48,157 nucleotides of DNA from Bacteroidota bacterium (GCA_004293265.1 RDXZ01000017.1:1-48157), one strand, 5' to 3'. Shown: positions 31,079 to 39,586, numbered from the stretch's first letter. Numbers and translations: made by a program. The notes: a model not told the origin generated them from the sequence alone.

Positions 31079-32446
31079 ATGAAAAAAAATTATTTATTTT
31101 TATTTTTTATTTTTTTGAGTTCATATATTTTCGCTCAAGAAGATACAACCACCAAAAAAAAAGGTGAAGCCTTCGAGGGAATGGATTTGACTTGGCTCAA
31201 TGGCAATGACAGACGCGATTCGTCAGTACTCAAAAACAAGTACATCACAGGTGATATTATGGTTGATGTCAATTATAATTATTCTTTTAATAATCCTATT
31301 GACAACACGATTGTAGGCTCTACGGCAATAGCACGCCACAACGAAATGCAATTATCTTTTGCAAGTTTGGGAGCAGAGTTTTTTTATGAAGGTGCAAGAG
31401 CAAAAATCAAAACACAATTTGGGACACGAAGCACAGTAGTTCCTCGCAATGATTTTAGTCCTTATCGTGGGCAGTATGATTTAGCAAATGTCTATCGATA
31501 TTTAAGCGAAGCGTATGCAGGTTATCATTTCAAAAAATGGTATGGTGTCAATGTAGATGTAGGTATGTTTATGTCTTATGTGGGTTTATTTTCTTACTAT
31601 AATGCTGAGAACTGGGCTTATCAACCTTCTTATACTTCCGATAATACGCCTTGGTTTTTTAATGGGGCAAGAATACAAGCATTCCCAACCAAAAATCTCA
31701 AAGTAGAATTATGGTTGATTAATGGTTGGCAAACTTATGGTAAATTTAATAGTATGCCGGGCTTTGGTGGGCAAGTATTATGGCGACCAAAAGAATATAT
31801 CCAAATTTTATCTAATAATTATTATGGAACAGATGCTGCAAATATTCCACAAAGAAAAAGAGTGCATACCGACAATAGTTTTTTATTGCGTTATTACAAT
31901 AATCCTAAAGCAAAGGGAATTAGCAGAGCCGCATTTTCTACTACTTTTGATGTGGGATTCGAGGAAGGTGGTGGCGTTACGGCTTTTAATGGCACTGAAA
32001 ATACACCCGCTCAAAATTTTGTGAGTGGAATGGTCTATCATAGATTATGGTTTAATCAAAATAAAATTGGTTGGACAATCGGTGGTGGTTTTATCAATAA
32101 TCCTGGGAGATATTTGACTTTATTACCCACAGGACAAGCAAGTCCATTGCCTAATCCAAATAATCCGACACAATCCGCAGGTGCTTTTCCTTTTACGGCA
32201 AATGCAGGCGACCAATTCAAAGCGTGGGACGTTTCGACTACTTTAGATTGGATGCCTAACCAAAGCGTAACCTTTCGTTTGGAATGTGTGTATCGTCAAG
32301 CAGAACAAAATTATTTTGCAGGACGCAGAGGCGTAACTTCCTCTGACGGATATTTGACTACGCCTGTCGACCCGTTGGGAACTTGGCGACCAGATTTAGT
32401 AAAATCTGAAACAAGATTGATTTTTGCGACTTTGTTTAGATTATAA
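31079..32446 (+). CDS. Outer-membrane beta-barrel porin-like protein (OmpL-type)
   Basis: 455 residues. Signal peptide about 1-19 (ending YIFAQ). The mature chain has alternating strands of a 16-stranded-type barrel: VDVNYNYSFNNP, NEMQLSFASLGAEFFYEGARAKIKTQFGTR, YAGYHFKKWYGVNVDVGMFMSYVG, VTFRLECVYRQAEQN, and a C-terminal ETRLIFATLFRL. PWFFNGARIQAFPTKNLKVELWLINGWQTYGKFNSMPGFGG is typical of the OmpL-like/putative beta-barrel porin-2 family. In Bacteroidota such a porin often sits next to Kdp-type K+ transport genes. Here it follows ktrB by 38 bp, so a role in ion passage across the outer membrane is likely. Confidence 0.82.
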   Translation: MKKNYLFLFFIFLSSYIFAQEDTTTKKKGEAFEGMDLTWLNGNDRRDSSVLKNKYITGDIMVDVNYNYSFNNPIDNTIVGSTAIARHNEMQLSFASLGAEFFYEGARAKIKTQFGTRSTVVPRNDFSPYRGQYDLANVYRYLSEAYAGYHFKKWYGVNVDVGMFMSYVGLFSYYNAENWAYQPSYTSDNTPWFFNGARIQAFPTKNLKVELWLINGWQTYGKFNSMPGFGGQVLWRPKEYIQILSNNYYGTDAANIPQRKRVHTDNSFLLRYYNNPKAKGISRAAFSTTFDVGFEEGGGVTAFNGTENTPAQNFVSGMVYHRLWFNQNKIGWTIGGGFINNPGRYLTLLPTGQASPLPNPNNPTQSAGAFPFTANAGDQFKAWDVSTTLDWMPNQSVTFRLECVYRQAEQNYFAGRRGVTSSDGYLTTPVDPLGTWRPDLVKSETRLIFATLFRL

Positions 32447-32455
32447 AAAAATAAT

Positions 32456-32492
32456 TTAACTTTCCAAAAGTGCTAAACTTTTGGAAAGTTTA
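32456..32492 (+). terminator. Hairpin between the porin and histidine kinase genes
   Basis: Perfect 13-bp stem AACTTTCCAAAAG / CTTTTGGAAAGTT with a 7-nt loop. Only a short T-stretch follows, so it may be partial (attenuator), setting the regulator genes below the transporter genes in expression. Confidence 0.55.
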
Positions 32493-32538
32493 ACAAAAAA
32501 CATTTATTTTTCAACATTAATTTTTATTTTCACTTTTT

Positions 32539-34260
32539 ATGACTTTACGTATCAAATTATATGCAGGTATTGGTAGTCTTTTTTTGATGATTACTATTTT
32601 ATCTATTTTAGGAATTACTTATGTTTTATCTCTATCCAAAGCCTCTGAAAAAATCCTTTCTGATAATTATAAAAGTTTGGAATACTTACGTGAAATGGCG
32701 GTTTTATTAGATAAAAAAAATATTCCATTCGAAAAAATACAAGCACAAATCCTCAAACAACAAAAAAATATCACAGAAAAAGGTGAAAAAGATTTGACTG
32801 ATATTTTAACTAAAAATTTTGACTTTTTTCAAAAAAATCAAAAAAACAATGCCATTCAACAAACATTAAGAGAAAATATTTATGATTTGATGCAGATGAA
32901 TATGAATGGTATTACGCTCAAAAGTCAGGAGGCTGAAAAACTTGGACAGATAGCCATTTGGATAATTACCATTGTAGGAATGGTTTGTTTTTTATTGTCT
33001 TTTTTATTGGTGGCTATTTTTCCTGAATATATCATCACACCTATCGAAAAAACTACCGAAAGCATCAAACAAATTGCCGCAAAAGATTATTCACAACGTT
33101 TAGATGTTAAAAATAATGATGAATTAGGAAAATTGGCACACGCTTTTAATGTAATGGCAGGTAAATTATACGAATATGAACACAGCCATTTGTCCGAACT
33201 TTTATCACAAAAAAAACGAATGGAGGCATTGATAGATTTATCTTCTGAGGCAATTATTGGTTTAGACCAAAATAAAAAAATATTGTTTATCAATCCCTTA
33301 GCAGAAAAAATATTACAAATAAAAGAAGAAGATAATATGGGTAAATATGCCCAAGAAATTGCACTTGATAATACTTTGATGCAAAAAATTATACAAGAAC
33401 TAATGGTTGGAAAAGATGAAAATAGTGCCATAGAAACCCTAAAAATAAACATTGAAGGAAAAGAAAATCATTTTCGTAAGGAAATTATTGATATTGTTAT
33501 CACGCCTACCGCTGAAACACATCAAGTACTCGTGGGGCATGTGATATTACTCAAAAATATTACTTTTTTTAAGGAATTAGATTTGGCAAAAACAAATTTT
33601 ATAGCTACCATTTCACACGAACTCAAAACTCCTTTGGCTTCTATCAAAATGAGTTTACAATTATTAGAAAATCAAAAAGTAGGAATTTTGAATGAAGAAC
33701 AAAAAGAACTTACTCAACATATCAAAGAAGATAGCGAAAGATTGCTCAAAATTACTTCTGAGTTGTTAAATTTGGCACAAGTAGAAACAGGCAATATTCA
33801 TTTGAGAATGGAAGCAATACAACCTGAAAAAATTGTAGAATATGCTTATCTTTCAGTCGAAAATTTAGCAAAAGCAAAAAATATAGAAATTAATATCGAA
33901 CAACCTTCTTTTTTACCACAAATCAATGCAGATATTGAAAAAACAGCTTGGGTATTGATTAATTTTCTTTCTAATGCTATCAAATATTCCCTCGAAAATC
34001 AAAAAATTTGTGTAGATTTGCGCATCGAAAATAAAATGCTTGTGTTTAGTGTTAGAGATTTTGGAAAAGGTATCGCTAAAGACTTCCAAGATAAAATCTT
34101 TGAACGTTTTTTTACAATACCTGAAAACGCTCAAAAACAAAGTACAGGCTTAGGACTTTCTATTGCCAAAGATTTTATTGAAGCACAAAAAGGAGAAATT
34201 GGCGTGCAAAGTAAGGTAGGCGAAGGAGCAAGGTTTTATTTTAAATTACCTTTGAAATGA
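32539..34260 (+). CDS. HAMP/PAS sensor histidine kinase
   Basis: 573 residues. Two membrane helices (about 9-30 and 135-160) flank a periplasmic stretch of roughly 105 residues. A HAMP domain follows (PIEKTTESIKQIAAKDYSQRLDVKNNDELGKLAHAFN), then a PAS-like segment (RMEALIDLSSEAIIGLDQNKKILFINPLAEKIL). The kinase core has the H-box ISHELKTPLASIKMSL (His360), N-box NFLSNAIKYS, G1 VRDFGKGI, F-box and G2 TGLGLSIAKDF. The stop overlaps the next ATG (ATGA), so kinase and response regulator are translationally coupled. The architecture matches kinases beside Kdp systems in Bacteroidota, but without a KdpD domain. Confidence 0.92.
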   Translation: MTLRIKLYAGIGSLFLMITILSILGITYVLSLSKASEKILSDNYKSLEYLREMAVLLDKKNIPFEKIQAQILKQQKNITEKGEKDLTDILTKNFDFFQKNQKNNAIQQTLRENIYDLMQMNMNGITLKSQEAEKLGQIAIWIITIVGMVCFLLSFLLVAIFPEYIITPIEKTTESIKQIAAKDYSQRLDVKNNDELGKLAHAFNVMAGKLYEYEHSHLSELLSQKKRMEALIDLSSEAIIGLDQNKKILFINPLAEKILQIKEEDNMGKYAQEIALDNTLMQKIIQELMVGKDENSAIETLKINIEGKENHFRKEIIDIVITPTAETHQVLVGHVILLKNITFFKELDLAKTNFIATISHELKTPLASIKMSLQLLENQKVGILNEEQKELTQHIKEDSERLLKITSELLNLAQVETGNIHLRMEAIQPEKIVEYAYLSVENLAKAKNIEINIEQPSFLPQINADIEKTAWVLINFLSNAIKYSLENQKICVDLRIENKMLVFSVRDFGKGIAKDFQDKIFERFFTIPENAQKQSTGLGLSIAKDFIEAQKGEIGVQSKVGEGARFYFKLPLK

Positions 34261-35594
34261 AAAAAGAAACAAAAGAAACCATACTTATTATAGACGACGA
34301 AGATAAAATCAGAACGTTGTTAGCTAAAATTCTGACCTTAGAAGGATATGAAATCATTACAAGCCACGACCTAAAAAGTGCGTGGAAAATTATCGAAAAA
34401 GAATCTCAACATATTGGACTTATTTTGTGTGATGTAAAATTACCTGATGGCTCAGGAGTTGATTTTACTCAAAAAATAAACGCTCAATTCAAAAATATTC
34501 CTATTATTTTATTGACGGCTTATGGCAGTATCACAGACGGCGTGCAAGCCATGAAAAATGGAGCAGTGGATTATTTGGTCAAAGGTGATGACAATGAAAA
34601 AATTATTCCATTGGTAGCAAAAGTATTCGAAAATACACAAAAAAATACAAATAAAAAACATCATTTATTTTCGTTTGAAGAGATTATTGGTGTAAGCGAA
34701 TCCATAGAAAATGCAAAAAAAAAAGCACAAAAAGTAGCTAAAACCGACACAAATGTATTGTTATTGGGTGAAACAGGTACAGGAAAAGAACTTTTTGCCC
34801 AAGCCATTCATCAAGAAAGCAATCGGTCTGAACATACTTTTTTGGCTATTAATTGTGGTGCTTTTAGCCATCATATTTTAGAAAGTGAATTATTTGGACA
34901 CAAAGCAGGCTCTTTTACGGGTGCAGTCAAAGATAAAAAAGGACTATTAGAGGAGGCAAATGAAGGTACTATTTTTTTGGACGAAATAGGAGAAATGAAT
35001 ATAGAACTACAAGCAAAATTATTACGTTTTTTAGAAACAAGAACTTTTATAAAAGTAGGCGATACTAAAAATACACAAGTAAATATAAGAATTATTGCCG
35101 CCACGCATAGAAATTTGCTCGAAGAGATAGAAAAAAATAATTTTAGACAAGATTTATACTATCGACTATCTGTTTTTACAATTTCTTTACCTAATCTTTC
35201 CCAACGAAAAGAAGATGTTAGTTTGTTAGTAGAGCATTTTAGAACCTATTTTTTAAAGCAAATGCAACATCTCGAACCTGTTTTTTTTACACAAAAAGCG
35301 TTAGATGTTTTAGAAAATTATCATTGGAAAGGCAATATCAGGGAACTCAAAAATGTAGTAGAAAGATGTTTGATTTTGGCAGAAAAAGAAATTACTGAAA
35401 ACGATTTGTGGTTTGATAAACCTATTCAAAAAAATAATGACAACGAAAAAGAAATTTTTGAACTCAAAGAAATCGAAAAAAGACACATCAAAAAAATAAT
35501 GGATTATACAGACCAAAATAAAACCGAAACCGCAAGACTTTTGGGCATCGGACTGACTACACTTTATAGAAAAATAGAAGAATTTAAGTTATAA
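34257..35594 (+). CDS. NtrC-family sigma-54-dependent response regulator
   Basis: 445 residues. The receiver domain (1-125) has phospho-acceptor Asp59 in LILCDVKLPDGSG. The AAA+ domain has Walker A GETGTGKE (171-178), the sigma-54 contact loop GSFTGA (218-223; Ser replaces the first Ala of the usual GAFTGA), and Walker B with FLDEIGEM. The C-terminal Fis-type HTH is IKKIMDYTDQNKTETARLLGIGLTTLYRKIEEF. It should activate a sigma-54 promoter; the candidate at 29594-29610 lies upstream of the same operon. A near copy of its last ~60 bp and the following DNA recurs at 36882-37028. Confidence 0.93.
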   Translation: MKKETKETILIIDDEDKIRTLLAKILTLEGYEIITSHDLKSAWKIIEKESQHIGLILCDVKLPDGSGVDFTQKINAQFKNIPIILLTAYGSITDGVQAMKNGAVDYLVKGDDNEKIIPLVAKVFENTQKNTNKKHHLFSFEEIIGVSESIENAKKKAQKVAKTDTNVLLLGETGTGKELFAQAIHQESNRSEHTFLAINCGAFSHHILESELFGHKAGSFTGAVKDKKGLLEEANEGTIFLDEIGEMNIELQAKLLRFLETRTFIKVGDTKNTQVNIRIIAATHRNLLEEIEKNNFRQDLYYRLSVFTISLPNLSQRKEDVSLLVEHFRTYFLKQMQHLEPVFFTQKALDVLENYHWKGNIRELKNVVERCLILAEKEITENDLWFDKPIQKNNDNEKEIFELKEIEKRHIKKIMDYTDQNKTETARLLGIGLTTLYRKIEEFKL

Positions 35595-35680
35595 AAATGA
35601 AATTTTTAATAATTTTCTATCCTAATTTTCGTTTTTCAAAATATCAAACCCAAAAGAAAATATTTATACTAAAAAGAAAG
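35537..35680 (+). repeat. Direct repeat copy A flanking the GH53 gene
   Basis: About 145 bp covering the last 58 bp of the response-regulator gene and the sequence after it. It recurs at 36882-37028 with a few substitutions and small indels. The GH53 gene and its promoter lie between the copies. Confidence 0.85.
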
Positions 35681-35685
35681 ATAAA

Positions 35686-36756
35686 TCATCGATAACATTC
35701 TAACACAGGCAAACTTTTATTGTTAAAATCCCAAAAAGCCTGATTTTCGTAGCTTGAACCATTTGTGGCGGTGTTCCCTTTATAACTCACAAATTCGCTT
35801 CCCCAATAACAAAATCCAATACCTTTTGGAACATCTTTGATAATTGCTTTTATTTTATTCAAATAATCTTTTTGTCCTTGTGGAGTAGCAGGATACGCAG
35901 GCAAAATCTGTGAGTTCATTCCAACCACATTATTTGTCCAATCATTCCAATCAAAAGTAAATGGATAAGAAGTTTCAGCGATAAAAATCGGTTTATTATA
36001 AAAAGAAGAAAGATTATTCAAAGATTGTTTTAATTGCTCCAAATCTTTTCCATGCCACATTGGATAATAACTCAAACCAATTATATCATAATCTAAATCA
36101 GTAATATTTTGATAAAAAAAAGAAGCATTATCAAAACCTGCAAAATGAATAATTATTTTGGTAGTATTGTTAATATTTCTTACACCTCTGATGCCTTGTT
36201 CCAATAATTGTTTCATTTGAGAAAGATTAGCAATGTTTCCCTCATTCCAAAGCAAACCATTGTTGATTTCATTGCCAATTTGAATGTATTTTGGATTGAT
36301 TTCTGTTACAATTTTTTTTGTATAATTATAAACACTATCTTTTAATTGATTGAACGGAATATTTTGCCATTGATTTGGTTTTGTTTGTTGCGAAGGGTCA
36401 GCCCAAGTATCCGAATAATGAACGGTAATCATTACCTCCATTCCCAAATTTTTGATTTCATTTGATAAATTTTTGACACTCAAAAAATTAGAGTTAGGTT
36501 CAGCAGGATTTTTCCAAATTCTTAATCTGATAACATTCACACCTGCTTTTTTCAAAGTCAATAACATATCTTCAGGTTGATTGTTTTGATTATAAAAAGT
36601 AATTCCACTTTGTCGTATTTCAGGCAAATAAGACATATCTGCACCTTTTATGGACAATATTTTTTCTGTATTAATGATTTCATCAATCACAAGACTATCA
36701 GGTGATTTGCAAGCAATCAAAATGATAAAACAACAATAAACGATAATTTTTTTCAT
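35686..36756 (-). CDS. GH53 endo-beta-1,4-galactanase lipoprotein
   Basis: 356 residues. A type II signal peptide ends in LIAC (Cys16), so the enzyme is anchored to a membrane surface. The GH53 hallmark GADMSYLPEIRQSGITFYN (38-56) is present. The acid/base Glu163 is in IQIGNEINNGLLW, the nucleophile Glu261 in FIAETSYPF, and VNVIRLRIWKNP matches the barrel core. GH53 enzymes cut beta-1,4-galactan (pectin side chains). There is no SusC/SusD pair or other glycanase beside it, and it is bracketed by direct repeats and reads opposite to its neighbours, suggesting a separately acquired gene. A -7 element TAAATTTG lies at 36783-36776. Confidence 0.92.
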   Translation of the reverse strand: MKKIIVYCCFIILIACKSPDSLVIDEIINTEKILSIKGADMSYLPEIRQSGITFYNQNNQPEDMLLTLKKAGVNVIRLRIWKNPAEPNSNFLSVKNLSNEIKNLGMEVMITVHYSDTWADPSQQTKPNQWQNIPFNQLKDSVYNYTKKIVTEINPKYIQIGNEINNGLLWNEGNIANLSQMKQLLEQGIRGVRNINNTTKIIIHFAGFDNASFFYQNITDLDYDIIGLSYYPMWHGKDLEQLKQSLNNLSSFYNKPIFIAETSYPFTFDWNDWTNNVVGMNSQILPAYPATPQGQKDYLNKIKAIIKDVPKGIGFCYWGSEFVSYKGNTATNGSSYENQAFWDFNNKSLPVLECYR

Positions 36757-36775
36757 TGAATAATTTTTGATGCTT

Positions 36776-36783
36776 CAAATTTA
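36776..36783 (-). promoter_or_regulatory. -7 element of the GH53 gene
   Basis: Minus-strand TAAATTTG, about 20 bp before the start codon. The leader would be only ~13 nt. No -33 TTTG at the normal spacing. Confidence 0.4.
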
Positions 36784-36881
36784 TATTTTTTTTATGATTT
36801 TAAAAAATAAACTCAAATAAATACAAAAAAAAATCAACTAAATTAAGTTGGAATAAAAAATTAAAGAAAATAATCAAAAAT

Positions 36882-37028
36882 ACTTTTGGGCATCGGACTG
36901 ACCACGCTTTATAAAAAAATAGAAGAATTTAAGATAGAAAAATGAAATTTTTAATAATTTTCTATCCTAATTTTCGTTTTTCAAAAAAATATCAAACCCA
37001 AAAAAAATAATTTATACTAAAAAGAAAG
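36882..37028 (+). repeat. Direct repeat copy B, with the relic C-terminus of a second sigma-54 regulator
   Basis: Near copy of 35537-35680. Its first 63 bp still encode LLGIGLTTLYKKIEEFKIEK followed by a stop. Two of the three differences in the first part (ACT/ACC, ACA/ACG) are silent and one is Arg/Lys, as if it diverged while coding. No start or upstream domain is present. The rest of 36757-37131 is gene-free AT-rich DNA. Confidence 0.8.
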
Positions 37029-37131
37029 GTAATTATTTACTTACAATTTTTTTTTAGTGCAATAATAATTTTTAAGGAAAAAGAAGATTTTTTTTATAAT
37101 TTTTTAAATCTTATAAATTTTTTTATACCTC

Positions 37132-37779
37132 ATGGAAACATATATTGATAAATTAGAACCAAACCAAATAGATATTTTGTGGGCAAATGGTTGGAGAAAT
37201 TTTGGAATTTATTTTTTTAAAGAAACTTCAGGCTACAATCCAACTATTCAAAAAAACGACATAATTATTCCGTTACGCATTTATTTACCAAAATTTACAT
37301 TTCAAAAAAGTCATCTAAAAATTTTGAAGAAAAATAAAATAATGAATGTTGAATTTAAACCAATTGTTATCGACGAAGCCAAAGAAAATTTGTTTCAAAA
37401 GCATGCTCAACGTTTTTCTTACAATGTTCCTACTTCTTTGTATGATTTTTTGAGTGAAAAACCTGAAAGTCTGCCCTATCAAGGCATCGAATGTGCCGTA
37501 CATCATAAAGAAAATAATCAACTTTGTGCTGTGAGTTTTGTGGGCGTAGGAAAACAAAGTTTGTCAAGTATTTATGCTATGTTTGATACAGACTATTCAA
37601 CGCATAGTTTAGGGATTTTTACGTTATTAGCTGAAATTGAGTATGGAAAAGAACATAATTTTGAGTATTTATATTTGGGATATGCTTACCAAAATGCGTC
37701 TTTTTATGATTATAAAAAAAAGTTTAATCATCTTCAATATTATGATTGGAAAAAAAATTGGCTCGATTTTTCACAATAG
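37132..37779 (+). CDS. Arginyl/leucyl-tRNA-protein transferase family (ATE/Bpt-like)
   Basis: 215 residues matching the ATE1/Bpt fold, which transfers an amino acid from aminoacyl-tRNA to a protein N-terminus to make an N-degron. Diagnostic stretches are LWANGWRNFGIYFF, IIPLRIYLPKFTFQKSHLKILKKN (the 'C.P.RI....F..s.s.rr' block), LSSIYAMFDTDYSTHSLGIFTLLAEIEYGKEHNFEYLYLGYAYQN and FYDYKKKFNHLQYYD. The N-terminal Cys motif usual in ATE1/Bpt is absent, and IIPLRI replaces CIPLRI. The length is shorter than Bpt (about 240). Amino acid and substrate specificity are unknown. Convergent with rqcH across a triple hairpin array. Confidence 0.8.
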   Translation: METYIDKLEPNQIDILWANGWRNFGIYFFKETSGYNPTIQKNDIIIPLRIYLPKFTFQKSHLKILKKNKIMNVEFKPIVIDEAKENLFQKHAQRFSYNVPTSLYDFLSEKPESLPYQGIECAVHHKENNQLCAVSFVGVGKQSLSSIYAMFDTDYSTHSLGIFTLLAEIEYGKEHNFEYLYLGYAYQNASFYDYKKKFNHLQYYDWKKNWLDFSQ

Positions 37780-37818
37780 TTTTATGATTATTTTATGATA
37801 TTTTAGCTGTTACAAAGG

Positions 37819-37908
37819 TTTCCTGTGGGACACAGGAAAGGGCTGACAAAGAGTTTCCTGTGGGACACAGGAAAGGGCTGACAAAGGTTTCCTGTGGGAC
37901 ACAGGAAA
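37819..37908. repeat. Three tandem hairpins between convergent genes
   Basis: Identical 21-nt palindromes TTTCCTGTG-GGA-CACAGGAAA at 37819-37839, 37854-37874 and 37888-37908, separated by near-identical 13-14-nt linkers (GGGCTGACAAAG). The period is 34-35 bp. There is no T-run and no coding potential. Confidence 0.9.
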
Positions 37909-37922
37909 AGGCTATACAACGA

Positions 37923-39539
37923 CTAAAATTTTTCAGGAATAACCATAATTACTTCTTCTTTTTCGACCAAAACTTGCCCTGCTAACAAATCTTTTGTTTT
38001 TCTAACATATTTTTTAGGCGTAAAAAGTACGGGGCAAAGTGTGTCATTGCTTCTTTTTGAATAAAATGCCGCCAAAGATGCGGCTTTTTCTATCACATCT
38101 TTTGGAAAAGGTTTGCCTGCTTTGTATTTTATAATCACGTGTGAACCGCTAACATCTTTGGCGTGTAACCACAAATCTTCTTTGTAAGCATATTTTTGAG
38201 TGAGTAAATCATTGTTTTTGGCATTTTTTCCTACCCAAATTTCAAAATTTTGATACATAAATTTTTTAAAGAGAGTATCTTGTGGCGTAACTTCTTTTTC
38301 TATTTGAGCCAAATTATTTTCTTTGGCATATTTTCTAAGTTCTTTGAGGCTTGTAAAAGGCTCAATTTTTTGTAAATGTTGTTCAATTTCTTCTAATTCT
38401 TTGTATTTTCGCTGAATATTTTTAGATAAATTATCTCTTTCAATTTTTTCATTTTTTGCTTTTCTATAAAAAACTTCTGCATTTTTTTGAGGAGATAAAT
38501 CTTTTTTGAGTTTAATAATTCGAGTTTCGTTAGTATAAAAATCAAATAATTCAACTTTTTCAGCATCTTTTTCGATATTATGTAAATTAGCCATCAATAA
38601 ATGAGCCGTTTGTTCTGTAAAGTTTACATCAGTAATTTCGTTCAAACGTTGTTCATTTTTTTCGATATAAATAATAGTTTGTTTTTGTTTTCGTTGCAAA
38701 TTTCTAATAATTTCTCCTTTTTCTTTTCGGATTAATGTTGTTTTTGTATAAGCAATAAAAAAATCGTTGGCAATAATCAATGGATTTTCAGATTGAAAAT
38801 CTATTTTTTGGTCTTGTTTGGGAGGCAACAAAGTCAAAATAGGAAAATCAGCGGCTTGTAAAATATAAAAAGTTGGATTTTCTAATATTTTTTTTACCTC
38901 TGTCCATTTTTCCCATTGTTGTTCCAAAGTTAAACTTGTTAGGTCAAAAGGTTGTAAATATGCTTGTACTTCTTTGCCAAAAGTAGGAAATATTTTTTTA
39001 CCATCACCATTATATTTTTTAAAATTTTCAAAATCTTGTTCAATATATCTATCTAATTCATTGATAATCAAATATTTATCTGTTTCCATTTTTTTATGAA
39101 AACTAATTACAAATTCATCTTTTTGAAATAAAATAGCATTGGCTCGCCTACCAAACATTTTAAATAATAACACAAAATCGTCTTCAAAATCAATGCTAAA
39201 TGCCCTTTCGTTTACGTATTGTGTGATGTATGTAATAGATTTTCCTTGTAATTCTGTAAATAAATCTACGCTATTTTTTTTAGCACGTGCATAATTTTCG
39301 GGAAAACTAATCACAGAAATTTCACTTTCTAAATTGATTCTGATATAAAAATCTTTTTCAGGTAACGCAAAACCCAACACCAATTCGTCTTTACTTTGAC
39401 TAAAACAAACTTCCAAAGTAGCAGAACTTTGGTGCGATAATTCTAACTGATGTTCTGCTATTCCATATCGCCAATTTGCCTGCAAAGCCACTGCTAAATG
39501 TTTGGAAAGTTGGAAAAAATAATGATGATTAATGTGCAT
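37923..39539 (-). CDS. rqcH: RqcH/NFACT family ribosome quality control protein
   Basis: 538 residues from the ATG at 39539 (MHINHHYFFQLSKHL, the usual start; an in-frame start 33 bp upstream is possible). It is the bacterial homologue of Rqc2/NEMF, which binds split 60S/50S subunits and recruits tRNA-Ala to add C-terminal alanine tails to stalled chains. The NFACT-N domain covers about 1-200, a long coiled coil about 290-425, and NFACT-R starts near 430 (IWVGKNAKNNDLLTQKYAYKEDLWLHAKDVSGSHVIIK). The position of the key Asp-Arg pair of Bacillus RqcH reads Glu111-Arg112 (YVNERAFSIDF). Convergent with the ATE-like gene. Confidence 0.9.
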   Translation of the reverse strand: MHINHHYFFQLSKHLAVALQANWRYGIAEHQLELSHQSSATLEVCFSQSKDELVLGFALPEKDFYIRINLESEISVISFPENYARAKKNSVDLFTELQGKSITYITQYVNERAFSIDFEDDFVLLFKMFGRRANAILFQKDEFVISFHKKMETDKYLIINELDRYIEQDFENFKKYNGDGKKIFPTFGKEVQAYLQPFDLTSLTLEQQWEKWTEVKKILENPTFYILQAADFPILTLLPPKQDQKIDFQSENPLIIANDFFIAYTKTTLIRKEKGEIIRNLQRKQKQTIIYIEKNEQRLNEITDVNFTEQTAHLLMANLHNIEKDAEKVELFDFYTNETRIIKLKKDLSPQKNAEVFYRKAKNEKIERDNLSKNIQRKYKELEEIEQHLQKIEPFTSLKELRKYAKENNLAQIEKEVTPQDTLFKKFMYQNFEIWVGKNAKNNDLLTQKYAYKEDLWLHAKDVSGSHVIIKYKAGKPFPKDVIEKAASLAAFYSKRSNDTLCPVLFTPKKYVRKTKDLLAGQVLVEKEEVIMVIPEKF

Positions 39540-39586
39540 AAAAAATAGAAGTAATTTATATTCAATTTCCAAAAGTTTAAAAATTT

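Noticed and set aside
37819-37908. Possible CRISPR array
   Set aside because: Three repeats, but the 'spacers' are 13-14 nt and nearly identical, the repeats are full palindromes and no cas gene is present.
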